Assembly (NCBI GenBank): GCA_040380855.1
Contig: JBEIIG010000011.1
Span: forward strand, 1-64,000
DNA length: 64,000 nt
Direction of reading: 5' to 3'
Source: VFMC01 sp040380855
GTDB taxonomy: Bacteria > Actinomycetota > Acidimicrobiia > Acidimicrobiales > Ilumatobacteraceae
Below, piece by piece: positions 42,414 through 50,676 of this stretch. Position 1 is the stretch's first letter. Every line of letters begins with the position of its first letter. The position numbers and the translations under genes are program-made. The notes under the pieces were generated by a model. It had not been told where the DNA came from and searched no databases. It worked only from the letters and a program-made list of their open reading frames with translations.

Positions 42414-42439
42414 GTGCGCCAGAGCCTACGCTCCACGCC
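42414..42439. promoter_or_regulatory. divergent leaderless promoter, dut/selA
   Basis: The 10-bp box AGCCTACGCT (42423-42432) holds both -10 elements: TACGCT forward (42427-42432, 7 nt before the selA ATG) and TAGGCT reverse (complement of 42423-42428, 9 nt before the dut ATG), sharing the central TA. The start codons are 26 bp apart, so each -35 region lies in or at the edge of the opposite gene. Confidence 0.65.
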
Positions 42440-43744
42440 ATGGACGCACCGGCCCCGACCACGGCACCCACCAGCCGGCCGCCCAGTGTCGATGCGCTCG
42501 CCCGTTCGCTCGCGTCGTCGGGCCTGCCCCACCCCATCTGCGTCGACATCGCCCGCCAGGCCATCGCCGATCGTGCCGTCGACAGCGCCCCCGCCCGCGC
42601 CGAGGCGTTCCGCCGCACACTGCTCACCGATGTGGTGAACGCCACGGGTGTATTGCTGCACACCAACCTCGGACGGGCCCCGGTGGCGTTCCACGCCGAG
42701 GCGCGCGCCGTCAACGTCGAGTTCGATCTCGCCACCGGTGAACGAGGTTCGCGCCAACGCGCGGTCGGCCAATTGCTGGCCCGTCTGTGCGGGGCCGAGG
42801 CGGCGATGATCGTGAACAACAATGCGGCCGCAGTGCTGCTGGTGTGTGCGGCGCTGGCGCACGGCCGGCAGGTGCTGGTGAGTCGCGGCGAGAGCGTCGA
42901 GATCGGCGGTAGCTTCCGCGTGCCCGAGGTGATGGAGCAGTCGGGCGCCGACCTGGTCGACGTGGGCACCACCAACCGCACCCGCCTCGCCGACTACCGA
43001 CGCGCGCTCGCCCGCAAGCACGCCGACGTGGCGATGGTGCTGAAGGTGCACCCCAGCAACTACCGCGTCGAGGGCTTCGTCGAGGAGACCCCGGTCGAGC
43101 AACTCGCCACACTCGGTGTGCCCGTGGTGGCCGATATCGGCAGCGGCCTGATCGATGCCACCTGCCCCTGGCTGCCCGGCGCACCACCCACCTGGCTGGC
43201 CGGTGAACCGGCGGCCGTGCAGTCGATCGCCGCGGGCGCGGCGCTCGTGACGTTCAGCGGCGACAAGTTGCTCGGCGGCCCGCAGGTGGGTGTCATCGCC
43301 GGGCGTGCCGACCTGGTGGCCGCCTGCAGCAAGCACCCGTTGGCCCGGGCACTGCGGCCGGGCACGCTGGTGCTGGCGGCGCTGCAGCAGACCGCCCTCG
43401 CCTATCTGCACCGACGCGTGGTCGACGAGGTGCCGTTCTGGCACATGGTGGCCACTCCGGTCGAGGCCCTGCGTGCCCGCGCCGAGGCCATCGCAGCGCA
43501 GGTTCCCGCTGCACAGCCCGAAGCCATGGACGCCCTGCCCGGCGCCGGTTCGGCACCGGGCACCACGATGCCCAGCTACGGCGTCGTGGTGCGCGGCGAC
43601 CACCTCGCTGCGCTCCGCGGGTTCGCGCCGCCGGTGGTGGCCCGCGTGCGCGACGGTCGCACCAGCCTCGACCTGCGCACCGTCGACCCGGCCGACGACG
43701 CCGTCGTCGTCGCAGCGCTCACCGCCGCGCTCGGCAACGGCTGA
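42440..43744 (+). CDS. selA: L-seryl-tRNA(Sec) selenium transferase
   Basis: 434 residues. PLP-dependent fold with the Schiff-base Lys276 in F-S-G-D-K-L-L-G-G-P-Q, plus NATGVLLHTNLGRAP, SRGESVEIGGSFRVP and G-T-T-N-R-T-R, all SelA family motifs. Converts Ser-tRNA(Sec) to Sec-tRNA(Sec) using selenophosphate. Slightly shorter than the E. coli protein at the N-terminus. selB begins 7 nt after its stop; the cognate tRNA-Sec is at 6725-6820. Confidence 0.95.
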   Translation: MDAPAPTTAPTSRPPSVDALARSLASSGLPHPICVDIARQAIADRAVDSAPARAEAFRRTLLTDVVNATGVLLHTNLGRAPVAFHAEARAVNVEFDLATGERGSRQRAVGQLLARLCGAEAAMIVNNNAAAVLLVCAALAHGRQVLVSRGESVEIGGSFRVPEVMEQSGADLVDVGTTNRTRLADYRRALARKHADVAMVLKVHPSNYRVEGFVEETPVEQLATLGVPVVADIGSGLIDATCPWLPGAPPTWLAGEPAAVQSIAAGAALVTFSGDKLLGGPQVGVIAGRADLVAACSKHPLARALRPGTLVLAALQQTALAYLHRRVVDEVPFWHMVATPVEALRARAEAIAAQVPAAQPEAMDALPGAGSAPGTTMPSYGVVVRGDHLAALRGFAPPVVARVRDGRTSLDLRTVDPADDAVVVAALTAALGNG

Positions 43745-43751
43745 GCCGACG

Positions 43752-45470
43752 ATGCGTGTCGTTGCCACCGCCGGTCACGTCGACCACGGCAAGTCGTCGC
43801 TCGTGCTGGCGCTCACCGGCACCGACCCCGACCGGTTCGCCGAAGAGAAGCGCCGCGGGCTCACCATCGACCTCGGCTTCGCCCATCTCACCGTGCCGTC
43901 GGGCGAGGAGATCGGCCTGGTCGACGTGCCCGGCCACGTGCGGTTCCTGCGCAACATGCTGGCCGGTGTGGGCGGCGTCGATGCCTGCCTGTTCGTCGTG
44001 GCGGCCACCGAGGGCTGGAAGCCCCAGAGCGAAGAGCATCTGCGCATCCTGCAGTTGCTGGGGTTGCGGCACGGCGTGGTGGTGCTCACCAAACGCGATC
44101 TGGTCGACGACGAATGGCTCGAACTCCAGACACTCGACGTGGGCGACCACCTGGCCGGCACGTTCCTGGCCGACGCCCCCATCGTGCCGGTGAGCAGCAC
44201 CAGCGGCGCGGGCCTCGACGACCTGCGCGCCGCGCTCGATGCGTTGGTGGCGCGAACGCAACCATCGCTCGACCGCGGCCGACCGCGCCTGTGGATCGAC
44301 CGGGCATTCGCTGCCAAGGGGAGCGGCACGGTGATCACCGGCACCCTCACGGGTGGCGCGCTCTCGATCGACCAACGCGTCGACATCGTGCCGGCGGGCC
44401 ACGAGGCCCGGGTCCGGTCGATCCAGAGCCATGGACGGGCACTCGACCGGGTGGGGCCGGGGCACCGGGTGGCACTCAACCTCGGCGGTGTCGACCATCA
44501 CCTGCTCACCCGCGGCGACGCCATCGTGTCGGGTGCCCAGTGGCTGCCCACCCAACGCTTCGACGCCTCGCTCGACGTGCTCACCTCACTCGACCACGAG
44601 GTGTCGCGGCGAGGCGCCTACATGGCCTACATCGGCTCGGGCGAGTGGCCGGTGAAAGTGCGCATCCTCGGCGACCGGGCCATCGTGCCCGGCGAGTCGG
44701 GCCGGGTGCGCGTGCACCTCGCCTCACCACTGCCGCTGGTGATGGGCGACCGGTTCATCCTGCGCGAGTCGGGCCGCAACGAGACCATCGGCGGTGGCGA
44801 GGTGCTCGATGTCGCCCCGGTACTGCCGGCGTCGAAGGCCCGGCCCGATCGCAGTGTCGAACGCATCGTCCGCGAGCGGGGCTGGGTGCGCGCCGACGTG
44901 CTCACCGCCCTCACCGGCACGGCTGTCGTACCCACGGTCGACACCTGGGTGGTCGACCCCGATGCACTCGAGGCGATGCACGAGTCGCTCCGGGCACGCA
45001 TCACTGCTGCCGGTGCATCCGGCCTCGACCTGGCCGCGCTCGACGAGCGCGAGCGACTCGTAGCGCCCACGCTGGCCGGGATGCGTATCGAGGCCGGACG
45101 CGTCCGTCCCGCCGATGCGGTCGACGAGTTCGCCGATCACCCGTTGGCCGCCGCCCTCGCCGCTGGTGGCACCACGCCCCCCGACATCGCTCCCGCCGAT
45201 CGCAGCGCGCTACGCGAACTCGTGCGCCGCGGGGTGGTGGTCGAGCGCGACGGCATCGCCTTCCACATCGGTGCCATCGACACTGCTGCACGGGCGATGG
45301 CCGCACTGCTGCGCGAACATCCCGACGGCATCACCATGGCGCAGTTCCGCGACGCGCTCGGGGTCACCCGCAAGTACGCGTTGCCGTTGGCGAACGAACT
45401 CGACGCCCGGGGGATCACCCGTCGGCGGGGCGATCTGCGGATTGCCGGGCCGCGTCTGCCCGCTTCCTGA
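43752..45470 (+). CDS. selB: selenocysteine-specific elongation factor
   Basis: 572 residues. EF-Tu-like GTPase with G1 GHVDHGKSS (8-16), G3 DVPGH and G4 TKRD, two beta-barrel domains, and C-terminal winged-helix domains (from about 380; EHPDGITMAQFRDALGVTRKYALPLANELD is the terminal wing) that bind the SECIS hairpin of selenoprotein mRNAs. It delivers Sec-tRNA(Sec) to UGA codons. Its last 56 bp overlap the convergent hydrolase gene. Confidence 0.95.
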   Translation: MRVVATAGHVDHGKSSLVLALTGTDPDRFAEEKRRGLTIDLGFAHLTVPSGEEIGLVDVPGHVRFLRNMLAGVGGVDACLFVVAATEGWKPQSEEHLRILQLLGLRHGVVVLTKRDLVDDEWLELQTLDVGDHLAGTFLADAPIVPVSSTSGAGLDDLRAALDALVARTQPSLDRGRPRLWIDRAFAAKGSGTVITGTLTGGALSIDQRVDIVPAGHEARVRSIQSHGRALDRVGPGHRVALNLGGVDHHLLTRGDAIVSGAQWLPTQRFDASLDVLTSLDHEVSRRGAYMAYIGSGEWPVKVRILGDRAIVPGESGRVRVHLASPLPLVMGDRFILRESGRNETIGGGEVLDVAPVLPASKARPDRSVERIVRERGWVRADVLTALTGTAVVPTVDTWVVDPDALEAMHESLRARITAAGASGLDLAALDERERLVAPTLAGMRIEAGRVRPADAVDEFADHPLAAALAAGGTTPPDIAPADRSALRELVRRGVVVERDGIAFHIGAIDTAARAMAALLREHPDGITMAQFRDALGVTRKYALPLANELDARGITRRRGDLRIAGPRLPAS

Positions 45471-46383
45471 GCGTCGTCACCCGGCGCAGCCCCTTGGGTC
45501 GCGCCTCGGCGGCCTTCGCTGCGGTCGCCTCCAACTCGCGTGCCGCCTTGGCCACACGCATGTCGTTGGTGATGATCTCGCCGAACTGTTCCGGGTCGGC
45601 CAGCAGCCAGCTGTGCGAGCCGTCGACCACGGTGCCCTCCACCCCCGACGCCACACACAGTGCCTCGAACGACTCGCGCGGGATGATGCCGTCGCGGCTG
45701 GCCCACAGGATGGTCACCGGCATGCCGCGGTCGCGCAGGGTCTCGAGCTCGCGGCGCAGGTCGGCGCGCCGCGCGAGGTTGGCCACACGAACGAATGCCC
45801 GCGGATTGCGCAGCACGTTGGGCACCACGTCTTCGGCGATGATCGGCAGCACCCGCGTGGCCTGACGGATCGGCCAGATGTCGGCCGGGAAGTGCAGCCC
45901 CCAGTCCCACAGCGGTCGTTCGGCGATCGACTTCAGAGTCTTGCCCTGCTTCCATGCCGAGCCACCCACCGAGTTCACCAGCACCAGCGACCGCACACGG
46001 CCGGGGTGGTCGTAGGCGAGGCGGATCGACACACCACCACCGAAGCTGTGCCCCAGCACGACCACCGATTCGTCGACGCCGAGCACATCGAGCAGATCGA
46101 TCACCCAGCGCGCATAGCCGCTCATCGAGAACGCCTCGTCGGGCAGATCGGCGGAACCCCCGAAGCCGGGCATCGCCGGCGCGATCACGCGCACCCCTTC
46201 GGCCGCCACCCGTTCGATGACGTCGCGGTAGGTGTGGTGGCCGAGGCCCCACCCGTGCAGCAACAGCACGGGCATCCCCGACCCGGCAACGCTGTAGGCC
46301 GCGGGACGACCCTGCACCCAGGTGCGCTTGTCGACCGCGACGGTCCGGACGGGGCGCGCGCTCACCTCGGGGTGCGCTGCCAC
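45415..46383 (-). CDS. alpha/beta hydrolase
   Basis: 322 residues. H-G-W-G-L-G-H-H oxyanion loop, nucleophile elbow G-H-S-F-G-G, Asp in WASRDGIIP and His in DGSHSWLLADP form a complete triad. The C-terminal 40 residues are Ala/Lys/Arg-rich and unlike the family core. The frame is open to 46488, but GTG at 46383 is preferred because GGGAGAG lies 5 nt upstream and homology starts later. The 3' end overlaps selB by 56 bp on the opposite strand. Confidence 0.82.
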   Translation of the reverse strand: MAAHPEVSARPVRTVAVDKRTWVQGRPAAYSVAGSGMPVLLLHGWGLGHHTYRDVIERVAAEGVRVIAPAMPGFGGSADLPDEAFSMSGYARWVIDLLDVLGVDESVVVLGHSFGGGVSIRLAYDHPGRVRSLVLVNSVGGSAWKQGKTLKSIAERPLWDWGLHFPADIWPIRQATRVLPIIAEDVVPNVLRNPRAFVRVANLARRADLRRELETLRDRGMPVTILWASRDGIIPRESFEALCVASGVEGTVVDGSHSWLLADPEQFGEIITNDMRVAKAARELEATAAKAAEARPKGLRRVTTLRKRADAARQSADRPADG

Positions 46384-46787
46384 GGTGCTCTCCCGGTCAT
46401 CTCCACGACGGGGCCGATGGTAACTGCCCGGCCGGACCATCTCCCAGCGCCATCCGCCCCGTCCGTCGACGCACGCCGCCCCGACCACATCGCCACAGCT
46501 GCGGGTACCTCAGCCGTCGTGCCGATCTCGACAGAGCCCGGCCGCAGGTGATCCGGATTCCGGCCACGTCGTGTTCGATGCCGGCGCCGACCCCGACGGC
46601 AACCAACTCGAGCTCGTTCACGGGAGGCCGACACGCAAAGACCCGAGCACGGCAACGGTGTCTGCGCTCACGATTTCTCCGCTGAGAAGTGCCCAGGGCA
46701 AGTGACGGGCAAGGTGCTTCGCGATGCGCTCTCCGCGCGACGATACGAGGCTCAGCCGTGCGGCACGTGTGCAGTCGGGCAGGATCG
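46384..46787. other. 404-bp intergenic region without a supported gene
   Basis: The left end holds the likely promoter of the minus-strand hydrolase (TACCAT on the complement near 46418-46423). The middle has the possible VOC gene remnant listed separately. A minus-strand frame from about 46618 to 46790 (ending in a segment LLSGEIVSADTVAVLGSLRVG) is open, but it lies directly downstream of the NfeD-like stop, has no start signal and no recognised match. Confidence 0.6.
46550..46705 (+). pseudogene. possible C-terminal remnant of a VOC/glyoxalase-family gene
   Basis: In frame with a TGA at 46703-46705, the peptide reads DPDSGHVVFDAGADPDGNQL followed by ELVHG. This is close to the terminal strand of VOC (glyoxalase/bleomycin-resistance) proteins, which end G-x-V-x-F-x-D-P-D-G-N-x-x-E-L. 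Nothing upstream in the frame looks like the rest of the domain and no start signal exists, so at most this is a decayed fragment. Chance resemblance cannot be excluded. Confidence 0.3.
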
Positions 46788-48179
46788 TCAGTCGGCGGAG
46801 GCCGACCGGCGCTGCTCGCGGTAGTCGCGGGCAGCGCCCTGTTCGGGTTCGACCTCGAGCGTGACGCCGTCGATCGCCACCACCCGCACCCGGTCGCCGT
46901 TCTTCACCGGTGTGGCCCGGTTGGTGCGGGCCCGCCAGCGCGAACCTTCCACCATCACCACACCGTCGGGGTCGATGTCGCCGACGGCGGCACCCATCGA
47001 GCCGATCATCCACTCACGGCCGATCGTGGGTGTGGCGAACCGGGTTCGCACCATCGAGGGCATACCCACGATGAACGCCAACGCACAACCTCCGATACCG
47101 ACCACCAGGGTGAGCCACCCCAGCCGCAGGCTGGTACCCGCCAACGGCTCGTACAACCAGAAGCTGCCGATGGCGGTGAGCACCAGGCCGACACCGGTCC
47201 AGAACCGGGGCACCCCCACCTGCACGTCGACAGCGAAGGCCACCATCGCCACCACCAGCAGCGCGACCGCCCAGCCGCGGGCAGGCAACTCGGCCAGCCC
47301 GAAGCAGCCGAGGAAGGCGCACACCGCGCCCACCACACCGGCCACGCCCACACCCGCGGTGAAGAGTTCGAAGATGAGCAGGGCCACGCCGATGACGAAC
47401 AGCAGATAGGCAACCGGCGGGCTGGCCACGGTGTGCATCAACTGGTTGCCGAGCGTGAGCTTCGAGAACCGCACCGTGGTGAGGGTCTGCTGCGCCTGGC
47501 CTTCGTCGTTCACCTGCTCGCTCGCCGTGTCGAGCACCACGCCGTCGGCCTCCACCCCGTCCATCGCCAGCACCATGCTGCGGATGGTGGGCACCCCGAG
47601 GTCGGTGGTCTCGAGTTTCAGCGCCCCGAGGGTACGCGCCTCTTGGAAACTGAGCGACCCGCTGCGCAGCCGGTCGTCGGCGGCACCGAACGTGAGCTGC
47701 TCGCCGTTCACCTCGAGCAACCGGCCGGTGTAGCCCATTCGGCTGCCGCTCACCATCGCCGTCACGTCGGCCACGGCCATCAACTGGGCGGGCAGACCGT
47801 AGATGCGGGCACTGCCGGCCGGGCCGATCCAGATGCCGATGGGCACCGGCGCAGCGGCCACCCGCTCGATGAGCCCACGCATGTCGGCGCTCGACGCCAC
47901 GGCCCCACCGGTGTTGATCTGCAGGATCAGTGCCTGCGATCCGTTCGACACCGCACGGTCGATGGCCCGGTCGATGGCATCGACCACGACGCCGTCGAAC
48001 AGCCCGGTCACCTGCAACACGTCGACCGGGGCGAGGCTGGCGTCGGTCGTCTCGGCCGGGTCGACCACGGGTGCCGAAGGCTCGGCGGGTGGAACGGTGG
48101 CCGATGCGGTGCCTGCCAGGGCAAGGCCGGCAACCGCCACGAGCGGTGCGGCCACGACGGCCATGACTAGTCTGCGCAC
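46788..48179 (-). CDS. NfeD-family membrane protein with ClpP-like N-terminal domain
   Basis: 463 residues. Signal peptide, ClpP/crotonase-like domain (about 50-220), four to five membrane helices (about 250-385) and a C-terminal NfeD OB-fold (V-M-V-E-G-S-R-W-R-A-R). In active long NfeD proteases the Ser lies in A-S-A-G; here the matching stretch is GPAGSARIYGLP, so the nucleophile seems absent. GTG at 48179 with GGAGG upstream; that Shine-Dalgarno lies inside the divergent gene. Probable membrane-quality or raft-associated role. Confidence 0.82.
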   Translation of the reverse strand: MRRLVMAVVAAPLVAVAGLALAGTASATVPPAEPSAPVVDPAETTDASLAPVDVLQVTGLFDGVVVDAIDRAIDRAVSNGSQALILQINTGGAVASSADMRGLIERVAAAPVPIGIWIGPAGSARIYGLPAQLMAVADVTAMVSGSRMGYTGRLLEVNGEQLTFGAADDRLRSGSLSFQEARTLGALKLETTDLGVPTIRSMVLAMDGVEADGVVLDTASEQVNDEGQAQQTLTTVRFSKLTLGNQLMHTVASPPVAYLLFVIGVALLIFELFTAGVGVAGVVGAVCAFLGCFGLAELPARGWAVALLVVAMVAFAVDVQVGVPRFWTGVGLVLTAIGSFWLYEPLAGTSLRLGWLTLVVGIGGCALAFIVGMPSMVRTRFATPTIGREWMIGSMGAAVGDIDPDGVVMVEGSRWRARTNRATPVKNGDRVRVVAIDGVTLEVEPEQGAARDYREQRRSASAD

Positions 48180-48181
48180 AC

Positions 48182-49027
48182 GTGCCTCCGAAGCGCCTCG
48201 AACCGGGTGGATTCCTGAGCGCCACCCGGCTGATCGTCGTCGCAGGCAAGGGTGGCGTCGGGAAGACCACGGTAACCGCAGTTCTCGCTCGCGCCGCAGC
48301 CGCGGCTGGGAAGCGTGTGCTCGTGGTCGAACTCGACGGGAAACCTCATCTCGCCACCCTGGTGGGCGACATCCCGTTCCTGGCGCTCAGCGCACCCGAT
48401 GCCCTGGCCGACTACCTGCAGACCCACGGCCTGGCCCGCGTGGCCAAGCGCCTGTCGAGCAGCGGCGTGATCGACGTGGTGGCCACCGCCGCGCCCGGTA
48501 TCGACGACATCGTCGTGCTCGGCAAACTGAAACAACTCGAACGCAGCGGCCAGTACGACCTCATCGTCGTCGACGGCCCGGCGGCCGGGCACGCCATCAC
48601 GTTCCTGCTGTCGGCGCGCAGCCTGCTCGACACCGTGCGCGCCGGCCCCATCCGCACCCAGGCGACCGAGGTGCTCGAGATGCTCGGCGACGCGGCGCGT
48701 TGCCAGGTGGTGCTGGTCACCCTGCCCGAGACCACGCCGGTGAACGAACTGATCGACACCGCCTTCACCCTGGAGGACCGGGTCGGGGTGCAACTGGGCC
48801 CGGTGGTGGTGAACGGTGTCGACAGCGGTCCGCTGCTGGCCGTGACCGACCGCACCGACACGGCACTGGCTGCAGCGGCGAACTTCCGCAACAGCCGCCG
48901 CGCACTGCACGCCGCCGAGATCGAGCGGCTCACCGAACTGCTCGCACTTCCCCAGGTGCATCTGCCCCAGGTGGTGGCCGCTGGCCTCGAAGCGCACCAC
49001 ATCGACACCCTGGCTGCGGGGTTGTGA
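48182..49027 (+). CDS. ArsA/Get3-like ATPase, first of a pair
   Basis: 281 residues. P-loop G-K-G-G-V-G-K-T-T (22-30), V-V-E-L-D-G-K switch-type region and I-V-V-D-G-P-A-A-G-H. The metal-binding cysteines of true ArsA are absent. The pair with the next gene resembles mycobacterial Rv3679-Rv3680, two Get3-like proteins that form a complex. GTG at 48182 follows TAGTCT (48168-48173) by 8 nt: leaderless. That -10 sits inside the first codons of the divergent NfeD-like gene, 2 bp away. Confidence 0.85.
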   Translation: MPPKRLEPGGFLSATRLIVVAGKGGVGKTTVTAVLARAAAAAGKRVLVVELDGKPHLATLVGDIPFLALSAPDALADYLQTHGLARVAKRLSSSGVIDVVATAAPGIDDIVVLGKLKQLERSGQYDLIVVDGPAAGHAITFLLSARSLLDTVRAGPIRTQATEVLEMLGDAARCQVVLVTLPETTPVNELIDTAFTLEDRVGVQLGPVVVNGVDSGPLLAVTDRTDTALAAAANFRNSRRALHAAEIERLTELLALPQVHLPQVVAAGLEAHHIDTLAAGL

Positions 49028-50127
49028 TGAGCGATCTGACCACTGCCCTGGCCGACGCCGCTGTGGTGGTGTGCTGCGGGTCGGGCGGCGTGGGCAAGAC
49101 CACGACAGCCGCCGCGCTCGGCCTCGAACTCGCGTCGTACGGGCGACGTGTGGTGGTGGTGACCATCGACCCGGCCCGCCGCCTGGCTGATGCGCTGGGC
49201 CGGCCCGAAGGCCTCGGCAACGAGCCGATCCGCCTCACGCTCCCGGATGCGGCCGGGCACGACGCTACCGACGCAGAGGGCGGCGAACTGTGGGCGACGA
49301 TGCTCGACACGGCGGCCACCTTCGACGGCATCGTGCAGGCGAACGCCGAAAGCCCCGAACAGGCCGAGCGGATCCTCGCCAACCGTTTCTACCGCAACAT
49401 CGCCGGTGCGCTCAGCGGTACGCAGGAGTACATGGCGGCCGAACGACTGCTCGCCCTGCACGCCGACCCGCGCTTCGACGTGGTGGTGGTCGACACACCA
49501 CCCAGCCGGCATGCGCTCGACTTCCTCGACGCCCCGGGAACGCTCACCCGGTTCCTCGACCATCCGCTGTTCCGGTTGCTCATGCTGCCCACCCGGCGCG
49601 GCTTGAAGGTGCTGAACGTGGCTGCCCAACCCGTACTGCGCACGATCGGCAAGGTGGTCGGCGGTGAGGTGCTGGCCGATGCGATCGCGTTCTTCCAGGC
49701 GTTCGAGGGCATGGAGACCGGCTTTCGGCAGCGGGCCGACGACGTGATGGCGTTGCTGCAGGCCCCCGGCACCCGGTTCGTGCTCGTGGCCTCGCCGCGC
49801 CGCGACACCATCGACGAGGCGTCGTTCTTCGCCGACCGACTGCACGAGTCGTCGCTCGGCATCGCAGCCCTGGTGGTGAACCGCTGCACCCCCGACTTCG
49901 GGACGCCGGCGGTAGCCCGCACACCGGCCGACGCCGACCTGTGGGCCAACCTCGACGAACTGGCCGCGATGGCCTCGGCCGAACGCCGCCAGATCGCCGA
50001 GTCGGGGCCGGAGGTGGGCGATGCCCCCATCGCCTGGGTGCCCATGCTGCCGGCCGACGTGCACGACCTCATGGCGCTGCAGCAGATCCGCGGCCTGCTC
50101 TTCGACGCGGCCCGGCACCGCGGATAG
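49027..50127 (+). CDS. ArsA/Get3-like ATPase, second of a pair
   Basis: 366 residues. P-loop G-S-G-G-V-G-K-T-T (18-26), V-V-T-I-D-P-A-R-R-L-A-D-A-L and V-V-V-D-T-P-P-S-R-H-A-L-D-F motifs of the GET3/ArsA family, with a helical insert between. ATG at 49027 overlaps the TGA of the first ATPase gene. A heterodimer with that partner is likely; client proteins are unknown, as actinobacteria have no proven tail-anchored pathway. Confidence 0.87.
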   Translation: MSDLTTALADAAVVVCCGSGGVGKTTTAAALGLELASYGRRVVVVTIDPARRLADALGRPEGLGNEPIRLTLPDAAGHDATDAEGGELWATMLDTAATFDGIVQANAESPEQAERILANRFYRNIAGALSGTQEYMAAERLLALHADPRFDVVVVDTPPSRHALDFLDAPGTLTRFLDHPLFRLLMLPTRRGLKVLNVAAQPVLRTIGKVVGGEVLADAIAFFQAFEGMETGFRQRADDVMALLQAPGTRFVLVASPRRDTIDEASFFADRLHESSLGIAALVVNRCTPDFGTPAVARTPADADLWANLDELAAMASAERRQIAESGPEVGDAPIAWVPMLPADVHDLMALQQIRGLLFDAARHRG

Positions 50128-50136
50128 CCTGCGCTC

Positions 50137-50580
50137 GTGCACATTCTCGTCGCCACCGACGCCGACTTCGTCCTCGACGAGGTCGTTGCCGCCCTCTCGG
50201 GCCCCGATACCTCGTTCACCGTCTGCCGCAACGGCCGCGACGTCGCCGGAGCCGTGAAGGCCCGCACCCCCGACCTCGCCATCCTCGACCTGCAGATCGG
50301 GTCGATGGGCGGGATGGCCGTCGCCATGGCGATGCGGCTCGACGAGAGCGCCGGCCGGGCCCCGCACGTGCCGATGCTGATGCTGCTCGACCGGCAGGCC
50401 GATCTGCACCTCGCCAAGCGCAGCGCGGCCGACGGCTGGCTGGTGAAGCCGCTCGACGCTCTGCGCCTGCAGCGCGCGGTGCACGCCATCCTCCATCCGC
50501 CCGCACCGGCCGCCGAGATGGCGGCCGACGATGCATCCTCGGCCGATGCCGAGGATGCGGAAGCGGTAGCGGCCGGATAG
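50137..50580 (+). CDS. orphan CheY-like receiver-domain protein
   Basis: 147 residues: one receiver domain with phospho-acceptor Asp in LAILDLQIG (about residue 51), and the conserved Lys in W-L-V-K-P (about 108), then a 30-residue acidic Ala/Glu/Asp tail and no output domain. No histidine kinase is nearby. GTG at 50137 follows TAGCCT (50125-50130) by 6 nt: leaderless. The tail codons contain an 11-bp inverted repeat (50533-50558) just upstream of tRNA-Pro. Confidence 0.85.
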   Translation: MHILVATDADFVLDEVVAALSGPDTSFTVCRNGRDVAGAVKARTPDLAILDLQIGSMGGMAVAMAMRLDESAGRAPHVPMLMLLDRQADLHLAKRSAADGWLVKPLDALRLQRAVHAILHPPAPAAEMAADDASSADAEDAEAVAAG

Positions 50581-50597
50581 AGTCGCTGCGCACCAAT

Positions 50598-50675
50598 CGG
50601 GGTGTAGCGCAGCTTGGTTAGCGCGCCACGTTCGGGACGTGGAGGCCGGGAGTTCGAATCTCCCCACCCCGACCA
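50598..50675 (+). tRNA. tRNA-Pro (anticodon CGG)
   Basis: 78-nt cloverleaf: acceptor CGGGGTG/CACCCCG, anticodon stem CCACG/CGTGG around TTCGGGA, T-loop TTCGAAT, discriminator A and encoded CCA (50673-50675). The MazG start codon begins at 50677, so tRNA and mRNA are almost certainly one transcript. Confidence 0.95.
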
Positions 50676-50676
50676 C

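Noticed and set aside
42077..42439. N-terminal extension of selA through the dut gene
   Set aside because: The extension is antisense to conserved dUTPase motifs, and SelA homology starts after the ATG at 42440.
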